DNA of 64,000 bases from Hetaerina americana (GCA_022747635.1 JAKTNV010000061.1:1937501-2001500); one strand, 5' to 3'. Counted from the stretch's first letter, positions 31,172-45,415 are shown. Program-made: numbers and translations. The notes: generated from the letters alone by a model not told the origin.

Positions 31172-34100
31172 AGGTGCATACGATCGTTGGAGTCATATTT
31201 TGATAAATGTCGTAAATAGAGAAATAACTTAATGCGTTTGAATTATTTTATAACGTTACATAAAGCATAAATTAAATATTAAAAAGGAATTTTTAAATTA
31301 AATTCAGTCATTTTTATTAGTCAAATTCGAAAAATGAACTAATATTGTACAATTTTATAAAAATAATGGACATTAACGATCGCGGTCCACATAACAAAAA
31401 AAAGTGGTGGCCCGCTTAATAAGCAGCGCTGGGCCGCAGGCTGTGTACTGCTGCCTTTGGGTTTCTCGAGTTATAAATACGGGGCTGGGTGGAGAAGTGG
31501 TTTTCCTCATTATAAATCTATTGGATGTTACTGCAAGATGGCTCCTTTGGCTGTAAAGCTTACCTATGGAGGAACCGGATCCTTTTGATCTACATAATTG
31601 TCATAACAAATTAGAACGACTCATTGTCATCCGAGTGCTTTGGAAACACCTAAAGGCTTCGAGTTTGTTAAAAAAACCTCACCTGAGGAGAGGACCGATT
31701 CCCAAGAATATGGAATCCAACAAGAAGCCACGTGGAAAAACCAGATGCATTCCTTACTATAAACACGACAGATAGCAATTCAATACGTCATCTTGGTATA
31801 ATTAACGCGTTATTAAAGTCGTAATACTCATTAAAATAATGAAATAGATGGGGAATCATGGTGAATATGCAAAGCAATGTCATTGGTAGGCGATGGAACT
31901 GCTTCAAAATGTGGCCCAGAGGAAGTAGCGTATCGCAGATGGTCATGACGCGCGTTAAGTGATAAATGGACAGAAAAATGTAGTTTAGTAGATAGCTTTT
32001 TATCGCAAACGTTAGTCTGATGAGGTGATTGGAATAATACAATGACTTCATCTGTATGCTTTTTAAGGGCATTGCCTTCGATGAAATTGAATCTAAGAAA
32101 ATTTATTTTTAGCCGTGTGCTATCAAAATGTTTTGGCATATGCGAAATAGGTTTGGAAAATACTGTGGCGCACAATGAGAAAGCTGAATAGTGGGTTACT
32201 GTTCCAATAGGAAGGGTGTCCTCAATGTTTATTGAAATTTGACTGGTTATTCAGCTGTATCGGTGATTTTATCATATTATCTCTTACATTTGTATAGGCA
32301 TAGTGTTCATATTTAGTAATTACCAAAAATGTTGTTTATCGCTGGAATTTACTTTTTAATATATACTCACATAAAAATTTATAATGTTAATTGAAGACAC
32401 TGCTGCATCTTGTTCAACATTTTAAAATGTTTGAAACGCAAATTTTCTCAATTGGCACTCTTAATTGCAGAGTTAAACGTAACGCGACTATAAAAATTAT
32501 AAATTTCGTTAATTCAAAAAAAAGGATTCGATGTGCGATTTTTCTGAGAAATTATCTGTGAAGTCACCTCCAACTTCCTGACGAAGTCCTTGGAGATAAG
32601 TAATAAGGAACGATGACCCTAAAATCGTATGAGTCCCTCGATAACGGCGCTACAGGAGGAACTTTTACGCAAGTATGATAAGAAGAGAAATGGCTGAAGT
32701 AAAAGATCTTCAAAATAGAGTTTTTTTGACTTGTTGGAGTTTTCTACGCTGCTATTGCTCTGCAAATCGTATAATTTCAAATCCTCCTTCATTTTATGTC
32801 TAATAATGTTATTATTTTCATCAGTTAATTTGCAAATCACTTAAGAATTAAGAATTCTTTAGTAGTAGCCATGATGGTTTTCCAGTAGCCTCGTGACTAC
32901 GTGAGGAAGCAGGGAATTAAAGAATCGCTAGAGAATTGAAAAACGATATCACACATAAAGGCTCTTGTTGGACATAAATTTATTCCAGTGCTTACTTTTT
33001 TTACAGCTAATTATTCGCCTTGAGGCATGGATGAAATATTTGAAAACTCAGTGAGACTGAATAAAGTTTGATTCCGCGGTCGTAGCAATAACATTTTGGC
33101 TTTCAAAAGGCTCATATGCCCAGCAACGCCACTGGCATATCATTTTAGAATCCCGTGTCAGCCATAGGCAGACAGGCAATAAAACTTCAGATAAATATTA
33201 CAAATTTTTTGATCAGAATTATTCAGAGTGGATTAAGACTTTCAAATTTAAATTAAATGTTATCATCGTTTGTCATGCAGAACTTGCAAAATAATGATTT
33301 TAATTGTCCAATTTTGTATTAATTGAATCATTTCTGAAGGGACTCGTCTATTTGGAGCTGCACTATGCTTCGTACTACGTTACGCTAGTATGGAGATTTA
33401 TAAATGGCATTCAGTTCATCCAGCTGAGTCCTCCTGAGACTAACGTACAGAATATCTTTTCTCCGATGGATAATTGTGTGATTATTCCCATGATAATGGC
33501 ATTACCAGAGTAAATGTATTCATTTTGAGAGGAAAGATTCATTTGGCTTGATTTACATAAGAGATAAATTCACAATGTTTTCCCCCTACTATGATCACTT
33601 GAAGTTATCTTTATCTAGCAAAAAGGAAGTGAGAAACAAGTGTAGGTATATTGTTTTAGACGATGGTTGAACATTTATCAAAATACGTCGGCAAATTCAA
33701 AACATATTTTGGATTCCTTATCTTGAAAAAAATTACCAAGTGATTGAAAAATATATATATTGTGAGAAGATAGGAATTAATGAAAAGGGTCTTTGAAATA
33801 ATATATCTACAGCTTATACTTGTGGTGGTGAGAGTTAGAGAATTTTACAGACAAATTTTACGGTAAACTTCATATCCTTGGGTAAGATAAGTAATCATAC
33901 CCTGATTATTATATTATTTTATGTTGATAGCAATTATAATAGTAATGAAATTGAAATAATTTACCATTTTTAGTTTACGTAAGGCAACACCCATACCGTA
34001 GTTCAGGAGAATAGCCCGTCTATAATCTTTCATACTAACCATTCACACTGTTTCCTTTCGGAGTAGGCAGACAAAAAGTAGCCTGGTTGTAAGCTATTTC

Positions 34101-34490
34101 AGGAAGTTGTTCCATTCTATTAATTTCCTCCACACTGCCAAGTCTTTGCATAGTACTTTCGCCTCTGTAGAATTAATACTTTTTTCGGCCCTATCTCTCT
34201 TTCTAGTTCTCTTACTTAGGCCAAAAAAGCGAGACAAAGTTCTTTCATACATATCACATCTCATCAAACTCTCTCTATCTATATTAGTCTGTCGAATTCT
34301 CATCAAATTCCCATTCTTTCTCGACCGACTTATTTCTCACCAAATATTTCCTATTATTTTATACATGCCATTATCAAGTATCTCATGCCCACCTCATTTA
34401 TTTAGCATACTAAAGTTGCGCTTCCATGCAATAACGTGAAAAAAGTATACTTCTATAGATACTGGAGTTACAGATTACTTAGAAAAACAT
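31172..34490. other. gene-free AT-rich stretch
   Basis: Several frames of 60-115 residues exist, but none carries a recognisable motif and none is supported by composition or context. Confidence 0.5.
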
Positions 34491-36640
34491 TGATGATTAA
34501 CATTACGGTAAATAAATCCTTTGGAACCGTATGGGACGCCATGAGAACTCTGATGTCCTGTGGAACCTCAGTGGGAAAGCATTGCTTCGTTGGAATCGGG
34601 TTATGGGGGTTTTGAGGCGATGGAAGGGGGCTAAGGTGTGTGGGAAGGGGGCTGTAAGGGAAACGTCGAGCAGGAGAATGAGAGAGAGGTGATCTTCCTG
34701 CTGTGGGTGGTTTTGGAGTCTGGTTGCAGGAAAACCACGCTTCCAAAGGTCGTGTTCGGGCGCCGGGTAATTGCAGAGCAATGATACACTAGGAAATAGG
34801 ATTTCTTCCTCTCCGTTTCCATTTCCTTTCCTCCTCCTCTTCGCGTTTCGGGGGATGGGGAAGAGGACAGGGTCTGAAATTGCGCCCGATGATGGCTGTT
34901 GAGGTGATTGCCGGTGAGAGCGGATGGGGGAGATATGACCCAAGCGGTGCGGGAGTGCAGAGGAGCGAATCATCGTCTTCGCCTTCCTCTTATTCTTTTC
35001 CACAGAGCGGCAATTTCCTCGGGATGACATTAGCGCTGACGAATTAAAGCTCTGCCCTTGGCGGGCCGTAATTGGATTTTGGTTCGAGAGAGGGCTCGGT
35101 GGATTCAGCGTAATTCGAAACGATTTCCTTCTCTCTTTCCTCACTTAAAAGGGTTTTTAGCTCTCAATTTCGGTGACCCGTAATCGCTCCACCTCCGACG
35201 CTCGCTCGACCCGCAAATGCAGTGCCTTGACTAATGGATTCACGTGAGATTTAGAAAACGTTTTGATGAAAAATCTCAAAATGATTGAATCACGGTTGCT
35301 GCATGCACCTAATTCATTCTGAAAAGCCTGAGAAATATTTTTTTCAAATGGAAACGTTTAAAATAGCTTTAGCTGCATTAATATGTCGATAACTATAAGG
35401 TGGTGGAAAATGAATTGGCCTTAGAACAATTTTGCCTAGTGGAATTTTTATTAGTTTTTTTAAATGCTTGAAAGTAAGAACTGCTGAATTACCGTATCAG
35501 GTCTAACGTACAGTGCCCAATGTAAAGATGCTGAATACAGCTAAAAGAAGTGTCTTTTTGCTCTAATTGGTGCATGCTAATCGAAATCGTCGGAGCATCC
35601 TCAGCCGGGAATCAAATCACACAGTTGTTTTTTCATTATGAGGTGAACTACCTTTTATGTAACCATGAGAGACATTTTTAGGATAAAATTAGGATAGTTG
35701 ATTGTGAGTGAGAAGATAGCAGTGAAGTTCATAACATTAGGTCTAACAAAACTAAGTGTTTTGGGATAATCAATTCTCATAAAAGTGATTTTGCGACAGA
35801 TAGAAAAGTCATATTCTGCGAAAATCACTTCCCTAAATCCTAGAAAAACGTAACCTCAAACAATTTCGCTAAACCAACATGGAAGATATGGTTTTTATTA
35901 AGAGAAATAGCTTGAAGATGGATTTGGGAAGGAAGGGAAAAAATTCTTTCAAAATTACGGGTTTGGCCACCATCGACAGCGCTCATATCGAGTTTCCTGT
36001 GGAATTGTCTGACTACGAGAAATTTTATGATTGCGTCTCGACTCGATTCGCGAGCAAGGCTACGGAGAGCGTGGTATGATTGTGAATCGAGTGTTCGCCC
36101 GCGTTCCGGGGTCGATGTGGGCGAAAGCCGCCGTGGGAAGCGAGAGAGAGGAGCGAATCCTTATTTTACCTGCGCCTTTCCGAGAATAAATGACGGAATG
36201 GGAGGCTCATTAGAGATGGCAATCGTAGAAACAACACCGGCACGGTGCGAGGGTCGAAAATTCTCCCTAGGGGTCACGGCAGCTGTCGAGGTTACTCCGT
36301 TCGGTGCCTCGGTTTAGAGGATGTGGTACGAGGAGACGGACTGGATGAATGAGTGTGCGAGACCACTTAGGGCCATCATTAGGACCACTTGGACCCTCCC
36401 TCTCCCTCGCGGCTTTCTTCGACTTGCTTACTAGTCGAGGCCGGAGACATCAACGGCTGAAACCAGGGGGAGACTTCAACGTCCGCCAGCCCGCTGAAGT
36501 CAGGGAGGGCGCTCGCCTCGGGGATTCGTGTCCTTCTCCTGCCTGGACGGATCTAGTTGAGTGGTGGTGGTCCTTAGGACCCTCTCCACGCCTCCACCCG
36601 GTCCCCTCTGTAATCCCCGCGTGAAAATGCTTCGCAAATT
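34491..36640. other. mixed stretch with CpG-rich segments
   Basis: GC-richer segments lie at 34540-35210 and 36030-36620, separated by AT-rich DNA. The minus-strand frame at 34503-35144 is Ser/Pro/His-rich without a domain and is not called. The segments could be regulatory islands. Confidence 0.35.
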
Positions 36641-37222
36641 ACCGGAAGTCGATGGAAAAAAGGGATTTTTTTCTGTGGGTGTTGTTAGAGCGATTTCTTA
36701 GAATAACAAAAGAGTCCGCTGACACTAATGCGATGTTCTGTTGCTCGTTTGTGGAATGATATTTGGAGATGGGCTGTTTTTTTAGGTAGGTCGGCGAGGA
36801 TATGAGCGGTCTTTATCTTTATCCATCGCGGCACTTGATCTGAGATGAATCCTGGCCATGAGTGCGTGAAAGAAAAGAGAAATTTGGGAAACAAAAAATA
36901 CAAATTGATAAAATTCTGGCTACGGTGATACATAAATGAATTTTTTTATGCTATGTGTATTTATTTTTGCATACTAATGACTTAAAATGAGTTCTCACGG
37001 TTTTTATGAGTACTCAGTGCAGAAGGAAAGAATATTCTAGCTAAAATGTGTTATGCCTGGCGTGGATAATGAGAGTTGAATTTTCATGAGATGCACGTAA
37101 TTGAACCACAAATTGTTTTTAAATTCGTGGACAAATTATTTTTAACACTTTATTTGCAACCAAGTTAACGGGGCCTTAAAAATTAGCTCTATTCTCACAT
37201 TTTTATGCTAATATTCACAATG
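36641..37222. other. AT-rich stretch, nothing recognised
   Basis: No gene or repeat noticed; flank of the following LINE. Confidence 0.5.
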
Positions 37223-37259
<37 letters not shown>

Positions 37260-39569
37260 TATTCATTTTAAAAATGGTACAACCATATTAAATGTCGTCA
37301 ATCATAATATTACTTAATATATAAACATAAGTTCTTAAATGTGATGAAGATTGTCACAAAAGAATTCATCCAATGAGTAAAGTGGGTGAGCAAGTAACCA
37401 GGTATATACCCTATTCTTGAAACTCTGGATACCATCTGATTTCAACTGAGTAGGCAGATAGTTATTCAGTCGTATGTTCATATTGTGAAATGTGTTGTAA
37501 GTTGATGACAATCTACAATAAGTAGTATTTAGATTCGATTTACCTCTTGTGGAATAGTTATGGAGGTTGGATCTTAATTGGTAAGTTTCTAGATTAACTT
37601 TCACATGAATCAGAGCCTTAAAGATATACAAACAAAATACAGTCATGATTCTATACCTAATAAAAAAAGGTTTGCAGGAATCACGTGGTGGTATATTAGC
37701 AAGAGAGCGAATAGCTCTCTTTTGCAGTAGCAAAATTTGTTTAACATGAGGGGAATGACCCCATAACTCAACACCATAATTCAAATGACATTGAAAGAAG
37801 GCATGGTAAAGTGTTAAACGATACTCATTTGAAATGATAAAGTTGAGCTTTCTTAACATATAAACAGCTTTACTAAGTTTATTACAGGTCTGACTGATGT
37901 GAGTCTCCCAATTAAGTTTTGTATCAATATAAATTCCTAGTATTTTAGCAGTTTCAATATTAGTTGTTTTTGATTTAAGACTGCACACAATATGCTGAGT
38001 TTTGTTAGTATTTAATTGTAAATGATTAACATCAAACCATTCCTTAGCCTGTTTTTGGGTAGGGCTAGATCGTAACTTTGCATCTTCTGGATGTTGACAC
38101 TTTTGTACAAAAGTAGTGTCATCAGCATATAAAACAGATCTAGGTTTCATATTACAGGGCAAATCATTAATCATGATAATGAAAAGTACTGGGCCAAGCA
38201 CAGAGCCCTGTGGTACACCACATTTTACTTTAAGAGCTGCAGACCGACAGCCATCAAGTTCAACCAATTGGTGGCGATCATCCAAATATGACTTCATTAG
38301 TTTCAGTGCAACTCCCTTAATACCATAATATTCTAGCTTTGTTAGTAATATTGAATGATTAACACAGTCGAAGGCCTTACTAAGATCACATAGTGTCACT
38401 GAGACTGATTCCTTTTCTTCAAATGCATTAATGACATAATTAACTATGGACTCTACTGCCAAAATTGTAGATTTCCCAGATCGAAAGCCGTACTGGGATT
38501 TGGAAAAGAGATTATTTAACTCAAAAAAATTACATATTTGATCTTTCATAATAGCTTCAAAAATTTTACCAAAAACGGGGACTATGGAAATGGGGCGGTA
38601 GTTAGCTAAATCATCTTTATCACCTTTCTTGTAGACAGGTACTGTTTTGGAATATTTTAGAGCTGTTGGAAAATCTCCTGTCTCAAAACATAAATTGACT
38701 AACATTGCTAATGGTTCCGCAATGAGCACAATAATGTCCTTTATTAGGGAGTTAGAAAGACCATAAATATCCTTACTGTTGGATTTTTTAAATTTTTTAA
38801 CAGTCGATATAATATCAAGTGGAGTAACAAAATTCCATTTAAAATTTAAATTATTCGGAGGAAGATTTTGCAGCATATTACCAATATTGGCAGCATCAAC
38901 TTTTCGAGAGAACAAATTGTCTTCAACAGCTTTTAAGAAAAAATTATTTACAGCATCTGGGGTGAAAGGAAGATTTTCTTTTCCATTACCATGACCAACT
39001 TCTTGATTGATTACACTCCATGCTGCCTTTTGTTTATTTTTTGCATTCAATATAAAATCCTTGTAAGCATTATTTTTTGCACACCTAACTAAATTATAAT
39101 AATCTCTTTTGTATTTCAAGTAGGCCTCTTTGTCATGCCGGCTTCCACTGGTTTTGTAAGAGTGATAGTAACTAAGTAAATCATTTCTAAGAGCTAATAA
39201 CTCCCCAGTATACCAGAGATTTTTTTTATTTTTAGTGGGGATAGAGTTTAGAATTTTTTTAGGAAAGCATTGCTCAAAAATGCCTAGGAAATTACCTAAA
39301 AAACTTGAGAAACATGTTTGTTCTACAGAGTCTGTGCAAAAACCATGCCAATCAATACAAGATAGAAGCAGTTGGAAACTCTCTAAACCTTCTATTGTTA
39401 TAGGCCTCACAATTATGGTTTTACCTCTATTTGGATATATCTTTTGAGTTATTTGAGTATTAAAAGTGAAGCTTATACCTTGATGGTCAGATAGGAGATA
39501 GTCAATAACACTTATACTGTACAGTTCAGGACCATAATTGGTAATTACATTATCTAGGCTTACTATAGA
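37223..39569 (-). mobile_element. 5'-truncated CR1/L2/Jockey-group LINE with (ATT)n tail
   Basis: A minus-strand insertion about 2.35 kb long. The 3' end is a trinucleotide repeat, (TAA)n at 37223-37256 on the plus strand, the kind of microsatellite tail seen in CR1/L2-type LINEs. The reading frame is open from the tail-proximal stop at 37335 up to 39569, where it begins inside the endonuclease (SLDNVIT, then LLSDHQGISF with the SDH motif). An in-frame TGA marks the upstream edge. No internal stop or frameshift was seen, so it is a recent, 5'-truncated copy. Confidence 0.85.
37335..39410 (-). CDS. LINE ORF2 fragment: endonuclease end, reverse transcriptase, C-terminal domain
   Basis: 691 residues from the first Met; coding similarity extends 53 codons further upstream to 39569, so the Met is not a true start. 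RT signature: KKGDKDDLANYRPISIVPVF at 261-280, QYGFRSGKST at 306-315, motif A CDLSKAFDCVNH at 341-352, GVPQGSVLGPVLF at 398-410, and the catalytic YADD at 428-431. ILGIYIDTKLNWETHI at 490-505 and the HLNYGVELWG thumb segment at 542-551 follow. The last 100 residues (YSTRGKSNLN and following) fit the C-terminal region of this LINE group. The RT palm is intact, but most of the endonuclease and any ORF1 are missing, so it is unlikely to move on its own. Confidence 0.85.
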   Translation of the reverse strand: MRPITIEGLESFQLLLSCIDWHGFCTDSVEQTCFSSFLGNFLGIFEQCFPKKILNSIPTKNKKNLWYTGELLALRNDLLSYYHSYKTSGSRHDKEAYLKYKRDYYNLVRCAKNNAYKDFILNAKNKQKAAWSVINQEVGHGNGKENLPFTPDAVNNFFLKAVEDNLFSRKVDAANIGNMLQNLPPNNLNFKWNFVTPLDIISTVKKFKKSNSKDIYGLSNSLIKDIIVLIAEPLAMLVNLCFETGDFPTALKYSKTVPVYKKGDKDDLANYRPISIVPVFGKIFEAIMKDQICNFFELNNLFSKSQYGFRSGKSTILAVESIVNYVINAFEEKESVSVTLCDLSKAFDCVNHSILLTKLEYYGIKGVALKLMKSYLDDRHQLVELDGCRSAALKVKCGVPQGSVLGPVLFIIMINDLPCNMKPRSVLYADDTTFVQKCQHPEDAKLRSSPTQKQAKEWFDVNHLQLNTNKTQHIVCSLKSKTTNIETAKILGIYIDTKLNWETHISQTCNKLSKAVYMLRKLNFIISNEYRLTLYHAFFQCHLNYGVELWGHSPHVKQILLLQKRAIRSLANIPPRDSCKPFFIRYRIMTVFCLYIFKALIHVKVNLETYQLRSNLHNYSTRGKSNLNTTYCRLSSTYNTFHNMNIRLNNYLPTQLKSDGIQSFKNRVYTWLLAHPLYSLDEFFCDNLHHI

Positions 39570-42500
39570 TCATAAAAAATCCAAATCTTGGTAATTTCTG
39601 TTCCTTTTTATAATGCCAAGGAGGCTAATATGCTTAAATTATTCTCTAATACTCCGCGCCACTTTCAATTATTTCATTTCCTTAATTAGAATGCAACAGA
39701 TTGCTTTATGAAACAATAAATACTTTTAAGAGCCTTAATATTTTATGTAAATTGAGAAAAGGTCTAACTGGAGATGTATTAAAGTTTACTGGGAGCTTCT
39801 GAGTTGCTGTGTTGCAAAAAATGTCTGTCATTCAAAGAGTTTGCATGATTATGAAAACTAAATTAAATAAGTAACCTTCCATTACACAATTACGCAAGAT
39901 GTCTGTTATATCGCTTAATAATTAAGAGCCTAGTAATTTAATGATCGGATCTATCGGGCAATGAAGAGGGCAAAGCCATTAGTCACCAGATAGTTGCGGG
40001 AAAATGACGGTGCAAATACATTCCGCGTTCGTTTAGTTCTTGTCCTATGTTTTGAGTAACTCAGAAAGCTAGAACGCCATGTTTCTCTCAGCATTATTAA
40101 CTTTTTAAAATAGTATATTAGTAAACGCCCCTCATTGGTATTCAAAACATCGTAACCCTTGTCGCTCCCCTAGAAAATACTTTTCCACGCCATTAGCGAC
40201 GATAGCGGGGACTTAATCTGAATATCACAGCTGCTGTAACCGTTCAAGACTACTGCCCTTTTAGTTAATCGGGTGAGGTCGTTTTAGGGAGTCCCTTTTG
40301 CGTGGGTGGCTGCAGGGCACCTAGACGCCGCCTCCACTTAGCTCCATAAAGGCAATCGCTTTTCGCGCGGCGCGACCGATCGCTCCGGATGCCGACCATT
40401 TCCACCTCTTCCCCTCCCTCTAACCCTCCCCCAACCCTCCCCCCACGGCGTATACCTATATATCTGCATGCAGATGGTTCCCGTGGTAAGTGGGGCATCA
40501 TCGATAATTTTCCGAGCACTTATGTAAATTTTCCTTCATCTCGGGGGCCCGTTCCGGAGTGAAACGGGCGATATTTTCCTCTATCCCCTACCCTCACCTC
40601 CATTCAACCTCTAATTTCATTTTTCTTCATAAGTGGACAAGTTTAAATTACGACGTAACGGTTTTCCTTTCCCTAATGGACGGGCTTGAATTCTTTACTC
40701 GGGAGCAAGTCCTGGGAATGAAGTTGTACTCTACTTTTATCGAAGAAAAAGGGAGAAATGGAGAGAAGAAACCTTTTTACTTCCATGCGAAGTAGGAAAG
40801 GTAAAAAGAGGGCGCTGATTTCTGGAACAGTGAAGTGCGCAGAAAGTGTATCGGTGGGAGGGGGAAGATTAATATGTAAAATTAAGAGGTGAGTGAGGCA
40901 CCGCGGGTGGAATTAATTCCTCAAAGGAGGATGGGAAGCGTTTTATAAAGTATTCCGTGGTGTTTCAATGCTCCGTGGAAAACACGTGTATCATTACGAT
41001 GTTAATGGACTCTCAGTTAAAACGAGGTCTCGCTCCCTTTGCAGGAAAGAACCTTCATCGCTGGATGGAAGACGTCATCTGATAGTCCGGATTACTTGTT
41101 TTATCAAAGGAGATGGGATTGTAGTTCCTGTGGAGGCTTACAAGAAGCACGAGTCGGGTTGGTTTTTCTCACACGGTGATAAATTTGCTCGACTCATTAT
41201 TATCGGTGGGGTAGAAGAGTTGAAGAACAATGTGAAAACGATAGTTTTTTTTAAAGAGCGACATTAGCCGTACTAAACTATAAAACACCAAATAAGGAGT
41301 AATAATTGAAAAATCATTTAGTTCAAGCACCCTAATGCTATTAAATATTAGTTTAGCATAGTTTCAGGAATTATTTTCCATCATTTGATGATTCATCCTT
41401 TGCTTTGAAATTTAACAAATCTAAAAATTTATTAAATGTTTTGTCGAATTTTAGGTTCTTAATGATATGAATGGCCTGTCCCATTTTCAATGAAAAACAT
41501 TGAGGACTGTTCAAAAATATTTTTATGGCATAAAATACGAAATATCAATATATTACAATAAATAAGATTTGTAATGCAGTAAGTTTTGTCTTGAGAATCA
41601 CGTTTCACATTTTCTGGGAAAAAATTGTTTAAACCTTAGCCTGTAAATGTAAATTCTCAAACTTTTAAAGTTTCTCCGCTAATGAGATCACTGGTGTTTG
41701 GTTGATAGTTATTGGCTAAATAATTTCATCAAAAATTTTACGCTTCTGGTAACTTGTTTTATTTCACAAATTTTTGTATCCATTTCTGCTAGATTTCTGA
41801 TTAACTCTACGGATTAAAATTTTGGAAAATAAATATTTTTATAAATTAAAAAAGATATTTTCCATCACTTCTTTTTAGTGAACCTATGCAATGAAGCTGT
41901 AACACAAATTAGTGATTTTTATTACATCCTCCACTGAATACTCATGGCTGAATGCCAAAGCATTAAATACGTCTAATGGAAATTCGTGTGTTGAACTGCC
42001 GGTTTTAGCCTTGAGTTTCATTCGAGTTGAGTTCTGTAAATAGCGAAGGGCATATCTCGTTTTTATTGTACGCTTCTATAGGATTTATGAAGTCGTCCGA
42101 GGTCTTCCACACAATTGGCTACGAAGCATATAAGCATATACTCTTGCAAAATCTTGAATAATTATGAGATTACAGTCATAAAAGGAAACCGAACAGTTAA
42201 TAATAGCAGATCTCTCTCCTCCTCCTCTTTACTTTGCTGACTCTCTCACAGATTTATTCATCTATAATTCTTTGAAAAAATGTCTTCCGATCACAATTTT
42301 GGGAAATTTGCCTTGAGCGAGACTCTTGATCAATTATTCTGCTTCATATTTAGACCATTAGTTAACTATTTATCCTTAGGTTTCATACTCTATCTGTCAC
42401 AAACCTCTTTTCATGTCTGTCTTCTCTGATGCTTTAAAGAAATTAATTCTTTTCCCGCTCCATGATACAGGTATAAACATCGGTATTCACAGAGGTAAAT

Positions 42501-44340
42501 GAGTATACACTCCATGAAACAGGTGTTAATGTATTCAGTCCAGAGTAAATTTTAATAGTTTTTAGAGAGGTACCACTTGAAATCAGTTACTTACTGCCAC
42601 AATCTTTTTAAACAGACCTAAGAGATCGACTACACACGGGTATCTTTCCTTTCTTCATTTTGAGATATCGCAATTGTTGTTTGATTGATTATGGGTATAT
42701 ATCTTGATTCTGGTTTTGATTGGTATTGGACAGACTGAATTTGAGCAGTAATTATAGCAAAGAGCTAACTCAGAATTAACGTAATGAAAACCATATAAAG
42801 TCAAGTTTACGTCGGTCCATTTTCGTTGTCTCCAGCGTTTCGCTCAATCTTTACCTGTAATCTTTCTTCGCATATTAAATAACCCATCCTCACAATAAAA
42901 TTTTACAAAATTACTGTCCATTTTTCCTCAATAAATCCTATTAATGGTACGTCTCATAGCTAGGAATGCATTAATGAAGCCGTCAAGGGTAAAATAATAC
43001 AGCAATAGAGTTGACTTGAATTTTTCAACGCAAATAATCATGACATTCCCTCCCTCCCAAGCATTGTGAATGCCTACCCTAAAATTTTACTAACCAGTCT
43101 CTGAAGAGTAATGACCGCCCTTTCGTAGGAGTTATCGAAAATCATGGCGCATGAAAAAAAAGATAGGTTCCTTGAAAGGACACAAAAAAGTACTCTGTAT
43201 TACACCATGCAAAGAATTTAATTTTCGAGTAATTATATTCTGCCACTTTTTATTTGATTTTACCTCTCCGACTCTTTATTAATGCCACTCCATATTTTTC
43301 TTGATATCCGAATCGGTTTCCATATGGTCGATAATTATCCATACCACATATTTGACATTTTAGTGGTTCGCCCACTCTGCTCAATTGTTCTTCCCATTTA
43401 TTTTTATGATCTTGGATTTTCTGATTTTATCCATTTTTATTTCCCCTAAAATCTCTGTAATATAGCTCTTTTCCAATGGCCTATCGTGTGATATCTAAAA
43501 AACCTACTGAGAACTACAATTTATTTACGAAATTTATTTTTAAAAATTCTTTTCGTACTTGTTTTGTGCTTTTTTTTAATTGTACCGTGAGTTCAAATAA
43601 AGTTCTCAATGCTCTTTCTTGGATCCTTCCTTCTCCTGTTTCCCAATTTCTGTCAAGGAAATAGAAATCTTAATTTCGTTAAATCAATGCAATCTTTGGC
43701 AATATCGTAAAAGACTCCCTCGCCAAAAGATCCGTTAATTGAGCACAGAATTGCGTGCTCGATTGCAATGACCAAATGAGTGTTGTTTATGCTTGGAGAA
43801 GGAAGTTTGCTGCCTCGTGCGGGTGGGATTCGGCTCTCTCGCAAATGAGCGCTTGCACCGGGTTTGAGAGCGCGCCTGCTCTGGGTAATTTGGTCGACTC
43901 CGGTGCGCTAAACGATCATCTCGAGTTGAAAACGCACTCGTAGTGGACCTACGAGGAGTGTATACATACCTACCTTTTAGTCTTGGGCGACAAGGGGAAG
44001 ATATTTTCTTTTCCCTCTTTTACAGTGTGGTTCGCCTAGGGGGCGTGGGACACAGATGAATAATTCATACACAACGATTTACTCTGGAGTAGTGGGGACG
44101 GAGAATCCCTTTAAGGGAGGGAAGTTAAGTAAGGGGATGGGTAAGGAAATGTGGATACGGGATGGGGGAATAATGGGAAGGGAAATAAGGGAAGGCGAGA
44201 GAGCGCCTCTTATAGCGTGTAGAGAAATCATCGAATGTTCACCGAGAAGCGAAACACCGAACTCGGCATTCAGATATTTTTCTCATTTTCAGATATCTGC
44301 TCTCGTTCCTTTTCCTCTCCACGCCTCCCCATGAATCCAC
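39570..44340. other. gene-free stretch with small GC-rich patches
   Basis: CpG-rich patches lie at 40260-40560 and 43740-43940; the rest is AT-rich. Frames up to 99 residues (40968-41267) show no motif. Confidence 0.45.
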
Positions 44341-45324
44341 GTAAAGAGCATTGGCCTGTTTCTCAAGTGTCACGTTAAAACCACTGGTAAAATTGCTGTG
44401 AGCCTTTGCGGACCAAATATTTCCATGCCAAATATTTTTAAGACCTTTTTATACGAATATGAATCATCGATAAGTGTCGCAAAAGGTTTTTTGTCCTTAG
44501 ATGGCGTTAAATGATTAATCTTGAGAGAGACATGCAGATTTGTACTTTGGTAAGTGGATTTCAAGGCTTCAATTGCGTAATTTACATGATATCTTAGCCT
44601 TGAGTATCAAGAGGATCTTATTTTGTCACGTGCGCTACATCATGGTCTTTGTATCAAGGGATGGAGCATCATTTACGCCGGTCATACCGTGACGGTATAC
44701 GCCATTTCACGTGATATGTAACAAGTGAAAAATTCTGTGATGAAAGTCCTGGGTACAAGGTTTTGCTGGCACAGGGACACCACCAGTGCTATTATCGCTC
44801 ATGTCCACACCCAAATGACGAGATGTCATCAACAATCTTTGCCGATTAGTGTCGTCTGGAGTACACATCGGATTTTTATCCAGTGAGCATCATTTTTTTC
44901 CTGGTGATTTTTTCGTGTGTAGATGAGTGGATGCCAGAGTTTTGAGCGTTAAAAGCGGTTAAGTAGCCAGAGAAATATATTCCCTCCGCTGAAAAATTGT
45001 TTGAGAGCTTTAAGTTCATTTAGTAGTCATAGATATTCTTACTAGTACCTAGTACTATATTATTGTCACCAGAGTTAGACTCATAAAGTGTTTTTGTTCA
45101 TATTCGTTTACATTTCCGTTAAATGTTTGATGACGAAAATTCAGATGTTAGCGAACACCTTCCAGAACGAAACAATGCCCGTGTCCCTGACTGAATTCTA
45201 AATTCAAGAGGCCAAGACGGATCTAGTTTCCCGACATGTGTCCCAATTGAAGATCCCTTGAGTTCTTCACTAGGTATTATTTTCCACTTTCAATGGAAAA
45301 CTTGACCTGGTGGGGAGGTGTGAT
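44341..45324. other. gene-free stretch
   Basis: A short plus-strand peptide near 44862-44900 (YTSDFYPV) faintly recalls the third-Asp region of DDE transposases, but no other motif supports it. Confidence 0.45.
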
Positions 45325-45415
45325 AACTTGAGTGCTAAGCAGTTCTTTCGTCTTTCAGGATTCTTTCTCTGGATAACCCGAAAGTCATGGTTCAAATCCC
45401 AAATCCGACGCCAAC
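45325..45415 (+). repeat. possible relic of a tRNA-derived SINE
   Basis: An A-box-like TAACTTGAGTGCTAAGC near 45329 and a perfect B-box GGTTCAAATCC near 45391 are about 60 bp apart. No tRNA arms can be folded, so at most this is an old SINE head. Confidence 0.25.

Noticed and set aside
34503..35144. 213-residue minus-strand frame
   Set aside because: Ser/Pro/His-rich with no motif, no splice or start context and a composition explained by the GC-rich block.
44760..44910. Possible DDE transposase end (YTSDFYPV)
   Set aside because: A single weak peptide match with no second catalytic motif or terminal repeat.
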